Positions 49,748 through 60,051 are shown, numbered from the stretch's first letter. The stretch is DNA of 64,000 nucleotides from Acidobacteriaceae bacterium dw_441 (GCA_018449715.1 JAAVVA010000001.1:1178001-1242000); one strand, 5' to 3'. The notes: a model not told the origin generated them from the sequence alone. A program made the numbers and translations.

Positions 49748-52168
49748 ATGAAACAGGACGTCACTGTAGAGCTTGCCGGCGGCAAGCAGATCAAATTCGA
49801 GACGGGGCGCATGGCCAAGCAGGCCTCCGGCGCAGCGCTGACGACGAGCGGCGATAACGTGGTTCTGGCGACCGCAGTCGCATCGCCCGACCCGAAGGAG
49901 GGAATCGACTTCTTCCCCCTCACCGTTGAGTATCGCGAGTTTACGTATGCGGGTGGACGCATCCCCGGCGGCTTCATCAAGCGCGAGGGACGCCCGAGCG
50001 AGAAGGAGATTCTGACCAGCCGTCAGATCGACCGTCCGATCCGTCCTCTATTCCCGGAGGGTTTCCGCAACGAGACGCAGGTGGTGGCCTTCGTTTACTC
50101 GGCTGACAAGGAAAATGACACGGACGTGCTGGGCATCAACGGCGCGAGCTGCGCGCTGGCCCTGAGCGACATTCCGTTCCACGGCCCGGTGGGCGCGGTG
50201 CGTGTCGGACTGGTCGAGGACCAGTTCATCGTGAACCCGACCTACGCGGAGCGCGCGGCGAGCAAGCTGAACATCATGGTCGTCGGCACGAAGGACGGCA
50301 TCGTGATGATCGAGTCGGGCGCGAAGGAAGTGGCCGAGGACCGCGTGGTGGACGCGATCGAGTTCGCCCACGAAGAGATCAAGAAGATTTGCGCGGCCAT
50401 CGAGGAGCTGGTGAAGGTTGCGGGCAAGACGAAGCGTCTTGTCTCGGCGGTCGAGACCGACACCGAGTACCTGAACGCCCTGAAGGCGAAGATCGGCGAG
50501 AAGCTGGCCGATGCCCTCAACACCAAGAAGCACCCGAAGTTCGAGAGCTACGCTCTGGTGAAGGCGATCAAGGACGAGCTGAAGAAGGAGCTTCCCGAGG
50601 GAGACTCCGACGCGGCCAAGAAGCTGAACAAGTACTATGAGCTGCTGCGCGAGAACATCTTCCGCGAGCAGGTTCTGAATGACCGTATCCGTCCGGATCA
50701 CCGCGCATTCGATGAGATCCGCGAGATCTCGATCGAGGTTGGCGTTCTGCCCCGTGTGCACGGTTCGGCCCTGTTTACCCGCGGCGAGACGCAGGCGCTG
50801 GTTTCGGCCACATTGGGAACGAGCGACGATGCACAGCGTCTTGAGAGCTACGAGGGCGAGATCAAGAAGAACTTCATGCTGCACTACAACTTTCCGCCGT
50901 TCTCGGTGGGCGAGGTGGGCAGGATGACCGGCGTGGGACGCCGCGAGATCGGACACGGCGCCCTGGCGTCGCGCGCGATCGAGGCCGTTCTGCCGGGCGA
51001 GGATCAGTCGCCGTACACGCTGCGCGTGGTTTCGGACATTCTGGAGTCGAACGGATCGTCGTCGATGGCGACGGTTTGCGGAGCTTCGCTCTCGCTGATG
51101 CAGGCGGGCATTCCGCTGAAGGGTGCGGTTGCCGGTGTGGCGATGGGCCTGGTGAAGGAGGATGAGAAGTACGCCATCCTGACCGACATCGCGGGCGCTG
51201 AGGATCACTACGGTGACATGGACTTCAAGGTGGCCGGAACGCGCAACGGTATCACTGCTCTGCAGATGGATATCAAGATCATGGGCATCACGCCGCAGAT
51301 CATGCGCGAGGCGCTTGAGCAGGCACGTCGTGGACGCCTGTTCCTGCTGGACAAGATGGACGCTGTGATCGCGGGAGCGAGCGAGGAGAAGTCGAAGTTC
51401 GCCCCTCGCATCCACACGATGCAGATTCCGACGGACAAGATCCGCGACCTGATCGGACCGGGAGGCAAGGTGATTCGTGGAATCATCGAGGCGACCGGCG
51501 TGAAGATCGACGTGGACGATTCGGGCCGCGTGAACGTGGCTTCGAGCGACGCGGACGGTCTGGAGCGTGCGATCCAGATGATTACCGACCTGACGGCGGT
51601 GCCCGAGGTTGGAAAGACCTACCTGGGCAAGGTGGTCCGGTTGGCAGAGTTCGGAGCGTTCGTCGAGATCTTCCCCGGAACCGATGGCCTGCTGCACGTC
51701 TCGGAGATCGCGGAGCATCGTGTGAAGGAAGTGAAGGACGAACTGCGCGAGGGCGATCAGATCCTGGTGAAGGTGCTGGCGATCGAGGGCAATCGCATCA
51801 AGCTCTCCCGTAAGGCTGTGCTGCGTGAGCAGCGCGCCAAGCTGGGGCTGCCGGAGGTTGCTCCCCAGGGCGGTGATGGCAACGAGGGCCGCGAAGGCCG
51901 TGGTCGCGCTCCGCAGGCTCCTGCTCCAGAGGGAGATGCCGATGGCTTCGACGAGGACGACGAGGACTTCGAGGATGGCGATGGCGAAGGTGAAGGCGAG
52001 GATGAGGGCGGCGAGGATGAGCCGAACTTCAACCGCGCCGAGGGCGCTCCGCAGGAGGGACAGCGTTCGGGTGCTGCTGCTCCCGCGGGTCAGCGCCGTG
52101 GACGCCACCGCCGTGGCGGTCGTCGTGGAGGCCCGGGTGGCGGAGCTCCGCAGGGCGGAAGCCGCTAG
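49748..52168 (+). CDS. pnp: Polyribonucleotide nucleotidyltransferase
   Basis: PNPase degrades RNA 3'-5' with phosphate and is part of the RNA degradosome. The 806-residue product has two RNase PH-like domains ([11 protein letters not shown] in the first; [18 protein letters not shown] and [18 protein letters not shown] in the second), a KH domain ([15 protein letters not shown]) and an S1 domain ([29 protein letters not shown]). A tail of about 100 residues follows S1: an acidic block rich in Glu/Asp/Gly and a basic Arg/Gly-rich end. The tail is longer than in E. coli and is likely an RNA- or partner-binding extension. Confidence 0.97.
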   Translation: MKQDVTVELAGGKQIKFETGRMAKQASGAALTTSGDNVVLATAVASPDPKEGIDFFPLTVEYREFTYAGGRIPGGFIKREGRPSEKEILTSRQIDRPIRPLFPEGFRNETQVVAFVYSADKENDTDVLGINGASCALALSDIPFHGPVGAVRVGLVEDQFIVNPTYAERAASKLNIMVVGTKDGIVMIESGAKEVAEDRVVDAIEFAHEEIKKICAAIEELVKVAGKTKRLVSAVETDTEYLNALKAKIGEKLADALNTKKHPKFESYALVKAIKDELKKELPEGDSDAAKKLNKYYELLRENIFREQVLNDRIRPDHRAFDEIREISIEVGVLPRVHGSALFTRGETQALVSATLGTSDDAQRLESYEGEIKKNFMLHYNFPPFSVGEVGRMTGVGRREIGHGALASRAIEAVLPGEDQSPYTLRVVSDILESNGSSSMATVCGASLSLMQAGIPLKGAVAGVAMGLVKEDEKYAILTDIAGAEDHYGDMDFKVAGTRNGITALQMDIKIMGITPQIMREALEQARRGRLFLLDKMDAVIAGASEEKSKFAPRIHTMQIPTDKIRDLIGPGGKVIRGIIEATGVKIDVDDSGRVNVASSDADGLERAIQMITDLTAVPEVGKTYLGKVVRLAEFGAFVEIFPGTDGLLHVSEIAEHRVKEVKDELREGDQILVKVLAIEGNRIKLSRKAVLREQRAKLGLPEVAPQGGDGNEGREGRGRAPQAPAPEGDADGFDEDDEDFEDGDGEGEGEDEGGEDEPNFNRAEGAPQEGQRSGAAAPAGQRRGRHRRGGRRGGPGGGAPQGGSR

Positions 52169-52190
52169 TCTTACTCTTACTTAGCTGATG

Positions 52191-52222
52191 AAAAGGCCGG
52201 GCTTTTTGCCCGGCCTTTTTGT
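52191..52222 (+). terminator. Intrinsic terminator after pnp
   Basis: AAAAGGCCGGGC/GCCCGGCCTTTT, 12 pairs with loop TTTTT, followed by T residues. Confidence 0.95.
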
Positions 52223-52243
52223 TTGGGTGATGGGTGGTGTTTC

Positions 52244-52290
52244 CTGCAAAGAAATGCCGGGATTCATCCCACGCTGCGCTGGTGCTGGGA
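52244..52290. repeat. Type A palindromic intergenic repeat, diverged
   Basis: CTGCAAAGAAATGCCGGGAT... continuing to GTGCTGGGA. The lead-in is shared with the copy at 20434; the stem has type B-like CATCCC. Confidence 0.6.
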
Positions 52291-52313
52291 AGAGATTGCA
52301 GCAACATGAGAGA

Positions 52314-52351
52314 ACCGCAGATCCTTCGACGGAGCTTCGCTCAGGATGACA
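52314..52351. repeat. Type A palindromic intergenic repeat, long-stem form
   Basis: CCGCAGATCCTTCGACGGAG... to GCTCAGGATGACA. Compare the copy at 17427-17465. Confidence 0.75.
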
Positions 52352-52384
52352 CTTTTGTCTGAGACGGTGTGGGTGACAGTGCGA

Positions 52385-53917
52385 TCAGGAGTCGATGCTG
52401 ATGGAAAGGCCCATGTCGTCAGGAGAACTGTTCTCTTCTGTGAGACCGACGATGCGGACACAGTTTCTTCCGGCCTGCTTGGCTTCGTAGAGGGCTTTGT
52501 CGGCGCGGCGCAGAAGGTCGGAGGGGGAGTGGATGTGCATCTCGCTGTTGTCGCCTGCGACGGCTCCGATGCTGATGGTGACGGTACCGTAAGGACTCTT
52601 CGTGTTTTCGATCCTCAGGTCTTCGACGGCGAGGCAGAGCTTGCGCGTGAGGCGACGCGTGCCTTCGGGAGAGAGCGCCGGGAGGATCGCAAGAAACTCC
52701 TCTCCGCCGTAACGTCCGATGAAGTCGCTGGAGCGTCCGAGGGTGGAGCGCAGGGCCTGGGCGACTTCGATGAGGATGCTGTCGCCGCGCTGATGCCCGT
52801 AGGTGTCGTTGATCCGCTTGAAATAGTCGATGTCGATGAGAAGAAGGACGAGCGTGCTTTGAACGCGTGAGGCGCGTCGCCACTCTCGGGAGAGAGTCTC
52901 GTCGAGACTGCGGCGGTTGGGGATGCCGGTGAGAGGGTCGAGCAGGAGTTTTTCTTCGCCAAGAAAACCCATGCGGGCGCCGTAGAGGATGAGGGCGAGG
53001 ATGATGCCGGCGGCTCCGGCAAAGAAGTGAATGCGGATGATGCCGATGGCAATCAGGATAGCCCCGAGCGTCATAAAGATGGAGATGCTGATGCGGGAGA
53101 AGGAGGCCAGCGCGCGGCTGGGGTAGTAGGTTCTCAGCCGCACGCTGGACCACCACTCGATGGTGCAGAGGACCAGGAAGGGAGTAAGGAAGAGGAGGTC
53201 GAGGACAAGGTTCCAGAAGGGACCGTTGTGATGAACGATAGCGCGGTTGCGAGCGGAGTTGAGGACCGCCTGGAAGAGAAGGATGATGGCGATGGAGGAG
53301 AAGAACTGCTGCTCCTCCTCTTCGCCGGCGATGCCGAGCAGACGAAGGATGGCGCAGGAGGCGAGAAAGAGATTCCTGACGTCGAAGATGATGTCGATGA
53401 GGTAGTAACGCTCGTGGCCAAAGGATGGTCCCGTGACGATGAGCACCAGCACGGTGAAGAGAGCCGCGGTCAGGAAGGCTGTGGCCAGGTCGAGGAGACG
53501 GACGGAACGGATCCAGAACTCGTCGAAGGAGACCGAGATGGCCATCAGCAGAGGCACGGACGCAAGCTGATAGAAGAGGATGGGAAGGCTGGAGGTGTCC
53601 GCTGGGGATCCAAGCAGGCTGAGGCTGCGGAGAAGATACGCGATGGTTCCGATCGAGGTGATGCAGGTACTGGCGAGGTAAAGCCACCAGCGGTTATTGG
53701 TCGGGGAACTGGCGGAGCGGACCCTGTAGAAGATGGCCGCAATGCTGAGTGCGTTGGACAGAAGAAGCATCATCCAGCCGATGGCGTTAGCCCGGGGAAG
53801 CAGAGGAAAGCGCACGTGGTTCAGCCACAGGAGCGTACTCATGTGGACGACGACCACCGCACTGGCAAGCAGCATCTTCCTGGATGCTTTCTCTGGATGC
53901 TTCACCGGACTCCGCAT
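52385..53917 (-). CDS. Membrane diguanylate cyclase
   Basis: It makes cyclic di-GMP from two GTP. The 510-residue product has about eight N-terminal transmembrane helices (MASE-type integral sensor region, residues 15-320) and a C-terminal GGDEF domain (330-490). The active-site loop is GGEEF, and the inhibitory I-site RSSD precedes it by five residues, so product feedback is likely. PLTGIPNRRSLDETL opens the domain. The sensed signal is unknown. ATG 53917 is used; a later ATG (53875) is possible. Confidence 0.9.
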   Translation of the reverse strand: MRSPVKHPEKASRKMLLASAVVVVHMSTLLWLNHVRFPLLPRANAIGWMMLLLSNALSIAAIFYRVRSASSPTNNRWWLYLASTCITSIGTIAYLLRSLSLLGSPADTSSLPILFYQLASVPLLMAISVSFDEFWIRSVRLLDLATAFLTAALFTVLVLIVTGPSFGHERYYLIDIIFDVRNLFLASCAILRLLGIAGEEEEQQFFSSIAIILLFQAVLNSARNRAIVHHNGPFWNLVLDLLFLTPFLVLCTIEWWSSVRLRTYYPSRALASFSRISISIFMTLGAILIAIGIIRIHFFAGAAGIILALILYGARMGFLGEEKLLLDPLTGIPNRRSLDETLSREWRRASRVQSTLVLLLIDIDYFKRINDTYGHQRGDSILIEVAQALRSTLGRSSDFIGRYGGEEFLAILPALSPEGTRRLTRKLCLAVEDLRIENTKSPYGTVTISIGAVAGDNSEMHIHSPSDLLRRADKALYEAKQAGRNCVRIVGLTEENSSPDDMGLSISIDS

Positions 53918-54411
53918 AGATCGTTCGAGTGGATGTTTTTATCCCGTGGGTACGTTTTGCATGGCAGCTCGTGGGCGAGCTTTCTTTTTCGTCTTACTTC
54001 ATGGAGATCACGTATCTTCGGGCGAACACTGGGACGGTCGTTATGGTTCCAGGAAGATTTCGGGAAAGACCTCTCTGCAAGGGGAGGGTCTTTTCTGTTA
54101 CTTCGCCATCAAGAGAAAATCAGGGCCTACGACAACCGGCAATGCGATGCGTCTTGCAGAGCGGGAAATGGAACAGGAATGACTCCACAAAAAGCGGGAG
54201 GCATATCAGCCCTGTGGTATTCGCAAAAAATGGAATACCGTAAAACAGTCATCCCGCTCCACAGTCACCTGGCGGAGTCAGGAACAGCACGAGCAAACGA
54301 AAATCGTATTGTCGCTTATGAATGTACACGGTAAGCGTCTGACACCTCAATAGTTATGAGAGGGGTGTCTGTGGAGAAGGTAGAGTTGCCGCAAGGAGAG
54401 GTTTGGTGGGG
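53918..54411. other. Long gene-free region between two signalling genes
   Basis: A 494-base gap holds no credible gene. Structures include a terminator-like stem AAAGACC/GGTCTTT with T run at 54065-54094 on the plus strand, a GGTATTC/GAATACC hairpin near 54214-54238 and a GACACCTC/GAGGGGTGTC stem at 54341-54369 close to the chemoreceptor stop. The plus-strand terminator in a region flanked by two leftward genes hints at a short rightward transcript. Confidence 0.4.
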
Positions 54412-55734
54412 TCAGAATGATTGCGCCGCGCTCATATTTCCTTCGCATATCGCAGTAAGTTGCTGGACAATCTGCTTAAAAGCGTGAGACTGTGCCGCCA
54501 GCTGCTCGGCGGCGGTGGCGGTTTCTTCGGCGCTGGCAGAAGCGCGTTGCGTGATGGACTCCATCTTCTGCATGGCGAGCGCGATGCTGGCGATGCTGCT
54601 GGACTGCTCCTGGCTGGATAGGTTGATGTTGCCAACCAGATCCTTTACCTTGATGGATTCGGGAGCGATGCCGTGAATGGCGGAGGTGACCTCGTTGACC
54701 TTGAGGAGACCGTTGCGAGAGCTATCCATCGAGGTTTCGATGAGCGAGGCGGTCTCGCGAGCGGCCTGGGCGCTGTGCTGGGCGAGGTTGCGGACCTCGT
54801 CGGCGACGACGGCGAAGCCCATGCCAGCCTCTCCGGCTCGTGCGGCCTCGACGGCGGCGTTGAGGGCTAGGATGTTGGTCTGGAAGGCGATCTGGTCGAT
54901 GACGGTGACGATGCGAGAGATTTGGGTGTTGGAGGTCCGGATGGAGTCCATCGACTGTACCATCTGGGCGAGGGAACGGTCGGTCTCGTCTATGCGGCTG
55001 GAGAGGTGGGTGGCGAGGGAAGAGGCCGTGGTGGAGCTATCGGCGTTGCGCGAGGAGGAGGAGCGGATCATCTCGGTGGAGGCAAGGGTCTCTTCGATGG
55101 CCGCGGCCTGCTGGGCGGCTCCTTCGGCGAGGCTCTGGCTGGAGAGGGTGATCTGGCTGACGGCGGAATCGATCTGTTCCGCTGCGCCGCCAAGCTGCTC
55201 CATGACGATGCCCTGGGCCTTGATGGAGCGTCCGAACTGGGTCGCGATCCAGCAGGCGGGGATGATTTCGAGCACGACGAAGAAGGCGTGCAGAAGCACG
55301 ATTCCGATTCCGGCGCGGTAGTTGAAGATGCTGGCAGGAAGCCAGAGCCAGAAGAGAAGATGATGCGCCGCGATGACGGCTCCGGCAGCGAGCAGGGGAG
55401 CGATGCGCCCGAAGACTGCGAGCATGGCGATGAGGACGAAGATTTCGAAGTGAGCTTCGATGAGTCCGTTGCACACGTGAATGGTGAGGGCGCTGACGCC
55501 CATCGCCGCCATTGCAAGGGTGATGGCTCCGAGGCGCGAGGAGCGGTCCTGCAGGAGAACGATGGCGGGGCCCGCGAGAAGGACGAGCATGACGCCGAAG
55601 GCCAGCAGAGGGCTGCCCTTCTGGAACCACGCGATGGCGCAGAGGACGGGAGTGTGCAGAAGAAGGAAGAAGAAGCCGACGGTGTTCAGCTTGCGGTCGT
55701 ACATCTGCTCGTAGGCGGTGAGGTGGTTCGACAT
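54412..55734 (-). CDS. Methyl-accepting chemotaxis protein with polytopic membrane sensor
   Basis: A 440-residue chemoreceptor. Instead of the usual periplasmic sensor between two helices it has about six closely spaced transmembrane helices (residues 18-165) containing the histidine pattern IEAHFEIF and AAHHLLF; similar histidine-bearing membrane sensors occur on histidine kinases and cyclases. A HAMP-like linker is not obvious. The cytoplasmic rod carries the conserved hairpin tip [43 protein letters not shown] precedes the ATG by eight bases. It lies 36 bases after a thioredoxin-like gene and is probably co-transcribed with it. Confidence 0.88.
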   Translation of the reverse strand: MSNHLTAYEQMYDRKLNTVGFFFLLLHTPVLCAIAWFQKGSPLLAFGVMLVLLAGPAIVLLQDRSSRLGAITLAMAAMGVSALTIHVCNGLIEAHFEIFVLIAMLAVFGRIAPLLAAGAVIAAHHLLFWLWLPASIFNYRAGIGIVLLHAFFVVLEIIPACWIATQFGRSIKAQGIVMEQLGGAAEQIDSAVSQITLSSQSLAEGAAQQAAAIEETLASTEMIRSSSSRNADSSTTASSLATHLSSRIDETDRSLAQMVQSMDSIRTSNTQISRIVTVIDQIAFQTNILALNAAVEAARAGEAGMGFAVVADEVRNLAQHSAQAARETASLIETSMDSSRNGLLKVNEVTSAIHGIAPESIKVKDLVGNINLSSQEQSSSIASIALAMQKMESITQRASASAEETATAAEQLAAQSHAFKQIVQQLTAICEGNMSAAQSF

Positions 55735-55770
55735 GGTGGTGGCTCCTGGGAATTCATGAGTGCGAGGAGA

Positions 55771-56346
55771 TCAGTACTTCAGGTGAAACGGGTCTGCCTT
55801 TCGTTTGAGGCGGTTTCCTACGGCGCAGCCAAGCAGTGAGAGTGGCCGAGGAGATTGTCCAGAGCGAACCTGCTCGAAGAGAGACACATCCTGATCGTAG
55901 TGAGAGCCATATCCTCCGGAGTAACGGATGTTGCCCTCGGGAGAGACGAAGAGAAGCAAGGGGACGCCGCGCAGCTCCACGTCGTCGGGGATTTCGTTGG
56001 CTGCAATGTGCCGCACGGTGAAGCCGTATTGCTGGAGTCGCTGAAGGAGGGAGTTGCTCTCGGGCAGGTACGGAGTGTCATCGTCGATGACGAGCAGGTG
56101 CTCTTCGACATCGTTGAAGAGAGGGCGTTCCAGCAGATGGAGCATGACGCGCTGTGAGCAGCCGCAGCTACCGGAGAGCAGGTGGATCGCCCTCCATCGT
56201 TTCTGCGAAGAGAGGCCTGCGAGCTGCAGCACCTTTTGCCCGGGCGAGCGCATGGGCTGGTGGTAGGAGGTCAGGATCGCGCCCAGCAGCATGACGGCAG
56301 AGGCCCAGGCGAGAAGCAGCCAGCGGATTGTCCGATGCGTTTGCAC
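55771..56346 (-). CDS. Membrane-anchored thioredoxin-fold-like protein
   Basis: A 191-residue protein with one N-terminal membrane helix (about 9-28). The next segment, HLLSGSCGCSQRVMLHLLER, places a Cys-Gly-Cys motif at the start of a helix as in thioredoxin-like folds, followed by a beta strand (EEHLLVIDDD), a helix and the cis-Pro-like GVPLLLFVSPEGNIRYSGGY. The layout recalls SCO/TlpA-type proteins. CGC is unusual compared with CxxC and might bind a metal or act as an isomerase. It is the gene before the chemoreceptor and may supply it with a redox or metal signal. Confidence 0.55.
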   Translation of the reverse strand: MQTHRTIRWLLLAWASAVMLLGAILTSYHQPMRSPGQKVLQLAGLSSQKRWRAIHLLSGSCGCSQRVMLHLLERPLFNDVEEHLLVIDDDTPYLPESNSLLQRLQQYGFTVRHIAANEIPDDVELRGVPLLLFVSPEGNIRYSGGYGSHYDQDVSLFEQVRSGQSPRPLSLLGCAVGNRLKRKADPFHLKY

Positions 56347-56722
56347 GAGTGATTTCCTGCACTGCCGGGCCCGGAGAATCTGGTGTGTTCTCCCTCTACT
56401 TATCGACAGGAAACAGGAAGACGATAGTGCGGGATGACGAGAGGGGATGCCAGGAAAAGTCCGTCACAAAGATGAAAAGCTGTATAGACATCTATGCGAG
56501 GTAAAGCGTTTGTCTTTTGTGGATGACGAATTTGCCAAAATTTATTTGTTAGTTTTGATGTTTTTCATTCCCTGTTAAGGCATTTGTCGTACGCATGAGT
56601 TTCGTCTTGAGCTACTCTAGCGCTCAGAACTTCCCCGAATCGCACCACAACTAATAACGCAGAGTCACCAGTATCTTCTCGATGCTGAGTGATTGCTTTA
56701 CCCATTTTTCTGGAGAATGCCG
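56347..56722. other. Divergent region before the second TonB receptor
   Basis: A 376-base gap between the thioredoxin-like gene (leftward) and a TonB receptor (rightward). It is AT-rich at 56490-56580. A sigma-28-like GTCGATAA lies on the minus strand at 56400-56407. Near 56682-56735 a 17-codon frame overlaps the receptor start, but I do not consider it a gene. Confidence 0.4.
56400..56426 (-). promoter_or_regulatory. Candidate sigma-28 promoter of the thioredoxin-like/chemoreceptor pair
   Basis: The minus strand reads TATC, 15 bases, GTCGATAA. The -10 matches the FliA consensus at 7 of 8, but the -35 only at 2 of 4, so this is a weak call supported mainly by the chemoreceptor downstream. 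Confidence 0.3.
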
Positions 56723-59700
56723 ATGCGCAGGTTGATTGGTTGTTTCTTGTTGTTATTTCTAGCACTCTCTCCTTCAGAGGTGTTTGGTCAGACTGTTGAT
56801 ACCTCGATCCTGGGGTCGGTCACCGATCCGCAAGGCTCTGTCATTCCAAACGCCACCGTGCTTGTCCGTGCGGATGCCACCGGGCAGGAGAAGACCGTGA
56901 AGACGAGCGGCGATGGCCAGTATCGTATTCAGTATCTTGTTCCTGGAAGCTACACCGTGACGGTGACGGCGGAAGGTTTCGCGCAGGCGGTTCGCAGTGG
57001 CCTGCAGCTCGCGCTTTCGCAGCAGATCCACCTGGATGTTGCGATGTCGCTGAGCGGAACGACACAGAGCGTCGACGTCAGCACGGCTCCTCAGCTGCTG
57101 CAGAGCGAGAACGCGACGCTGGGCGCGACGGTCGACACCAACCGCACGGTGAACCTTCCGCTGAACGGACGCAAGTTCAACGATCTCGCGGTGCTGACGC
57201 CGGGCGTGCGCATCTCGAATCCTGATAACCACTCCTCTTCGACAGCTGGTTCGACGATCGCTTCGAACAGCGGACGCGCGGACTGGGGCGCGGTGCAGGT
57301 AGACGGCATCGTGATGACGAATACGCGCTCGGCTTACGTGAACAGCTATCCTTCGGTCGACGCGATTGAGGAGTTCCGCGTGCAGACGGGCAACTTCTCG
57401 GCGGAGTATGGCTTCTCGGGCGGAACGAACATCAACGTGCAGCTCAAGAGCGGAACCAACAACTTCCACGGCAGCGCGTTCGAGTTCCTCCGCAACGACG
57501 CGGTCGATGCTCGCAACTACTACCGCGTGGCTCCTCTGCCGAAGAACATTCTTCGTCAGAACCAGTTCGGTGGAACGCTGGGCGGACCGATCTATAAGAA
57601 CAAGACGTTCTTCTTCTTCAGCTACGAAGGATTGCGCTCGACGGCTGAGGTTCCTTCGCTGTCGAACGTGCTTACTCCTGCGCAGCGCAACGGTGATTTC
57701 TCCTCTTACGCGGGAACTCTGAAGAATCCTTATGGCGGAACCTACGCGAACAACCAGATTCCGGTTGACGCGGTGTCACAGAACATCATCAACACTTACA
57801 TGCCTCTACCGAACGGATCGTTCGCAGGTGGACAGAACTACTCTGGCGCGAGCATTGGTAAGCAGTCGAACAATCAGTACATCGGACGCCTGGATCACAA
57901 GTTCAGCGACAAGGACTCGATCTTCGTCCACTACATCTACGGCAAGCGCGACTTCCCGAATACGGATACGAATCCGAACTTCCGCTATACGGGAACGTAC
58001 CCGATGCACAACGCCGCGCTGCAGTACATTCACATCTTTACTCCTTCGCTGGTCAATGAGGTTCGCGCGGGTGTGAATATGGAGCATGTGAAGCAGCTCA
58101 GCGTGCGCACGGGAACGGGCTTCACGATTGAGTCGCTCGGTATCAACGGCTTCCTCGTTGGTGGACCGGCGGGTCGTCCGCTGACCTCGAACGAAGAGGG
58201 TTTCCCTCTGCTGTCGATCACCGGCTTCCTCGGCATGGGCGATTCGAAGGCTGCTTCGAACCTCGACTACAGCCGTACCTTCATGCTGGCGGATAACGTC
58301 ACATACACGAAGGGCAAGCACACGCTGCTGTTCGGCGCGGATGTCCGCAAGGTTGCAGGCAACGCGACCACCAACAACACTCCCTTTGGACAGCAGAGCT
58401 TTACGGGCGACGTGACCGGCTATGCTCCTGCGGACTTCATGCTGGGCATTCCGCGTACGTCGGTTACGCCTGAGGGAGTGCCGATCACCGCGGCTCGTCA
58501 GTGGAGGATTGCGGAGTACTTCCAGGACAACTGGCGCTTCAACGACAGGCTGACGCTGAACCTCGGCATCCGCTATGAGACGTATATTCCGCCGGTCGAT
58601 ACGAACAATGTCTCGCGTACGCTGGACTTCAGCGGCCCCGTTCCGGTGCTGACTCCTGCCCCTGGCCAGAGGCTCAACAACATCTGGAGCATCACGCACA
58701 AGGACATCGCTCCTCGCGTAGGCTTTGCGTGGAAGATGTATCCCGAGACCGTGCTTCGCGGCGGTTACGGCATCACCTACTATGGCGGCCAGTTCGACAA
58801 CATCAACATCCTGCAGCTGAATCCTCCGACCGCAGGAAGCCTTACGATCACCAACCCCACGACCAATCCGGTGGCGACGATTCAGACCCCGGTTCCGGCG
58901 TCTCTCTATCCTACGAACCCCTTCTTCAACGTGGTAACGATGCCGGCTGACCGCCGTCGTCCGGATGCGATGATCCAGACGTGGAACTTCACGGTGGAGC
59001 AGCAGTTCAAGAATCTCGTGTTCACGAGCTCGTATGTGGGAACGAAGGGAACCAGTCTCGACACCAGCATCCAGTACTTCAACTCGCCGCAACCTGGAGA
59101 AGGAGCGGCGGCACCCGGATCGACAATCCCCGGAACGGGAGCGGTTCAGGGACGTCGTCCTTACAACACCTTTGCCCGTATTCGCGCTCTGGATTTCACG
59201 GGAGCTTCTAACTACAACTCCCTTCAGGAGCATGTGGAGTGGAGGGTGAATCCGCAGTCAAACATTACGGCCTCGTATGTGTGGTCGCACATGTTCGACA
59301 ACCAGGGCAACTCGACTAACGCGGGCGGTTGCACCTGCCAGGACGTCCGTCACCCGCATGAGTGGGCTCCGGGCTCGAACGACCAGCGGCACAACTTCGT
59401 GCTCGCCTATGTCTATCGTCTGCGGGACTTCACTCAGCACAAGGCGTTGGGCTATGGTGTGAATGGCTGGACGCTGAACGGAATGGTCAGCCTGGCCAGC
59501 GGTATGCCGGTGAACGTGACGCAGAGCACGGATGATCAGAACGTGGACAATCCGTGGCAGCGTCCGAGCCTGGCATCGGGAGTCAGCCCGTATGTCGCTA
59601 ACAAGTCGGCTCTCAACGGCTGGTATAACAAGAACGCCTTCAAGTCGAGCGGTCTCGCCTTTGGAACTACTCCGAGGAACTATCTGCTCGGACCGGGAAC

Positions 59701-59911
59701 GAAGACGGTGAACCTGTCGGTGATGAAGAACTTCGTCATGCCGTATGCGGAGACGCACAACCTGCAGGTGCGGTTCGAGGCCTTCAACGCTCTGAACACG
59801 CCGCAGTTCTCCAACCCCAACTCCTCCTTCGGGGCGTCGAGCTTCGGACAGATCTCGTCGACGAAGATCAACAACCGCGAGTTGCAGCTGGCGGTGAAGT
59901 ACCTGTTCTAA
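56723..59911 (+). CDS. Oar-type TonB-dependent outer-membrane receptor, second copy
   Basis: A 1062-residue receptor of the same type as the first. The signal peptide ends SEVFGQ, then a carboxypeptidase-regulatory domain (ILGSVTDPQGSVIPNATV), a plug (VQVDGIVMTNTRSAYVNSYPSVDAIEEFRVQTGNFSAEYG split by a loop) and a large barrel ending LQLAVKYLF. GGAG at 56712-56715 sits seven bases before ATG 56723; an ATG two codons upstream is possible. The substrate is unknown; it is not near polysaccharide-degrading genes. Confidence 0.9.
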   Translation: MRRLIGCFLLLFLALSPSEVFGQTVDTSILGSVTDPQGSVIPNATVLVRADATGQEKTVKTSGDGQYRIQYLVPGSYTVTVTAEGFAQAVRSGLQLALSQQIHLDVAMSLSGTTQSVDVSTAPQLLQSENATLGATVDTNRTVNLPLNGRKFNDLAVLTPGVRISNPDNHSSSTAGSTIASNSGRADWGAVQVDGIVMTNTRSAYVNSYPSVDAIEEFRVQTGNFSAEYGFSGGTNINVQLKSGTNNFHGSAFEFLRNDAVDARNYYRVAPLPKNILRQNQFGGTLGGPIYKNKTFFFFSYEGLRSTAEVPSLSNVLTPAQRNGDFSSYAGTLKNPYGGTYANNQIPVDAVSQNIINTYMPLPNGSFAGGQNYSGASIGKQSNNQYIGRLDHKFSDKDSIFVHYIYGKRDFPNTDTNPNFRYTGTYPMHNAALQYIHIFTPSLVNEVRAGVNMEHVKQLSVRTGTGFTIESLGINGFLVGGPAGRPLTSNEEGFPLLSITGFLGMGDSKAASNLDYSRTFMLADNVTYTKGKHTLLFGADVRKVAGNATTNNTPFGQQSFTGDVTGYAPADFMLGIPRTSVTPEGVPITAARQWRIAEYFQDNWRFNDRLTLNLGIRYETYIPPVDTNNVSRTLDFSGPVPVLTPAPGQRLNNIWSITHKDIAPRVGFAWKMYPETVLRGGYGITYYGGQFDNINILQLNPPTAGSLTITNPTTNPVATIQTPVPASLYPTNPFFNVVTMPADRRRPDAMIQTWNFTVEQQFKNLVFTSSYVGTKGTSLDTSIQYFNSPQPGEGAAAPGSTIPGTGAVQGRRPYNTFARIRALDFTGASNYNSLQEHVEWRVNPQSNITASYVWSHMFDNQGNSTNAGGCTCQDVRHPHEWAPGSNDQRHNFVLAYVYRLRDFTQHKALGYGVNGWTLNGMVSLASGMPVNVTQSTDDQNVDNPWQRPSLASGVSPYVANKSALNGWYNKNAFKSSGLAFGTTPRNYLLGPGTKTVNLSVMKNFVMPYAETHNLQVRFEAFNALNTPQFSNPNSSFGASSFGQISSTKINNRELQLAVKYLF

Positions 59912-59934
59912 ACAACGCATTGTTGTAAGGAACG

Positions 59935-59973
59935 AAAGCAGTGGAGAGGGTGATTCCTCTCCACTGCTTTTTT
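59935..59973 (+). terminator. Intrinsic terminator after the second TonB receptor
   Basis: AAAGCAGTGGAGAGG/CCTCTCCACTGCTTT, a perfect 15-pair stem with six-base loop, followed by T residues. Confidence 0.95.
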
Positions 59974-60051
59974 GCGAAAGGATTACCTTGGTGCGGTCTT
60001 TCTTCGTGGAGAGGCACACGTCTCGAACGAAGCCGACTTAATCTGAAGAGT

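Noticed and set aside
17275..52351. CRISPR array from the repeated palindromes
   Set aside because: Copies are scattered across tens of kilobases with no regular spacers and no cas genes.
56682..56735. 17-codon frame overlapping the second TonB receptor start (MLSDCFTHFSGECRCAG)
   Set aside because: Three Cys codons caught my eye, but there is no terminator hairpin and no sulfur gene, so an attenuator is not supported.
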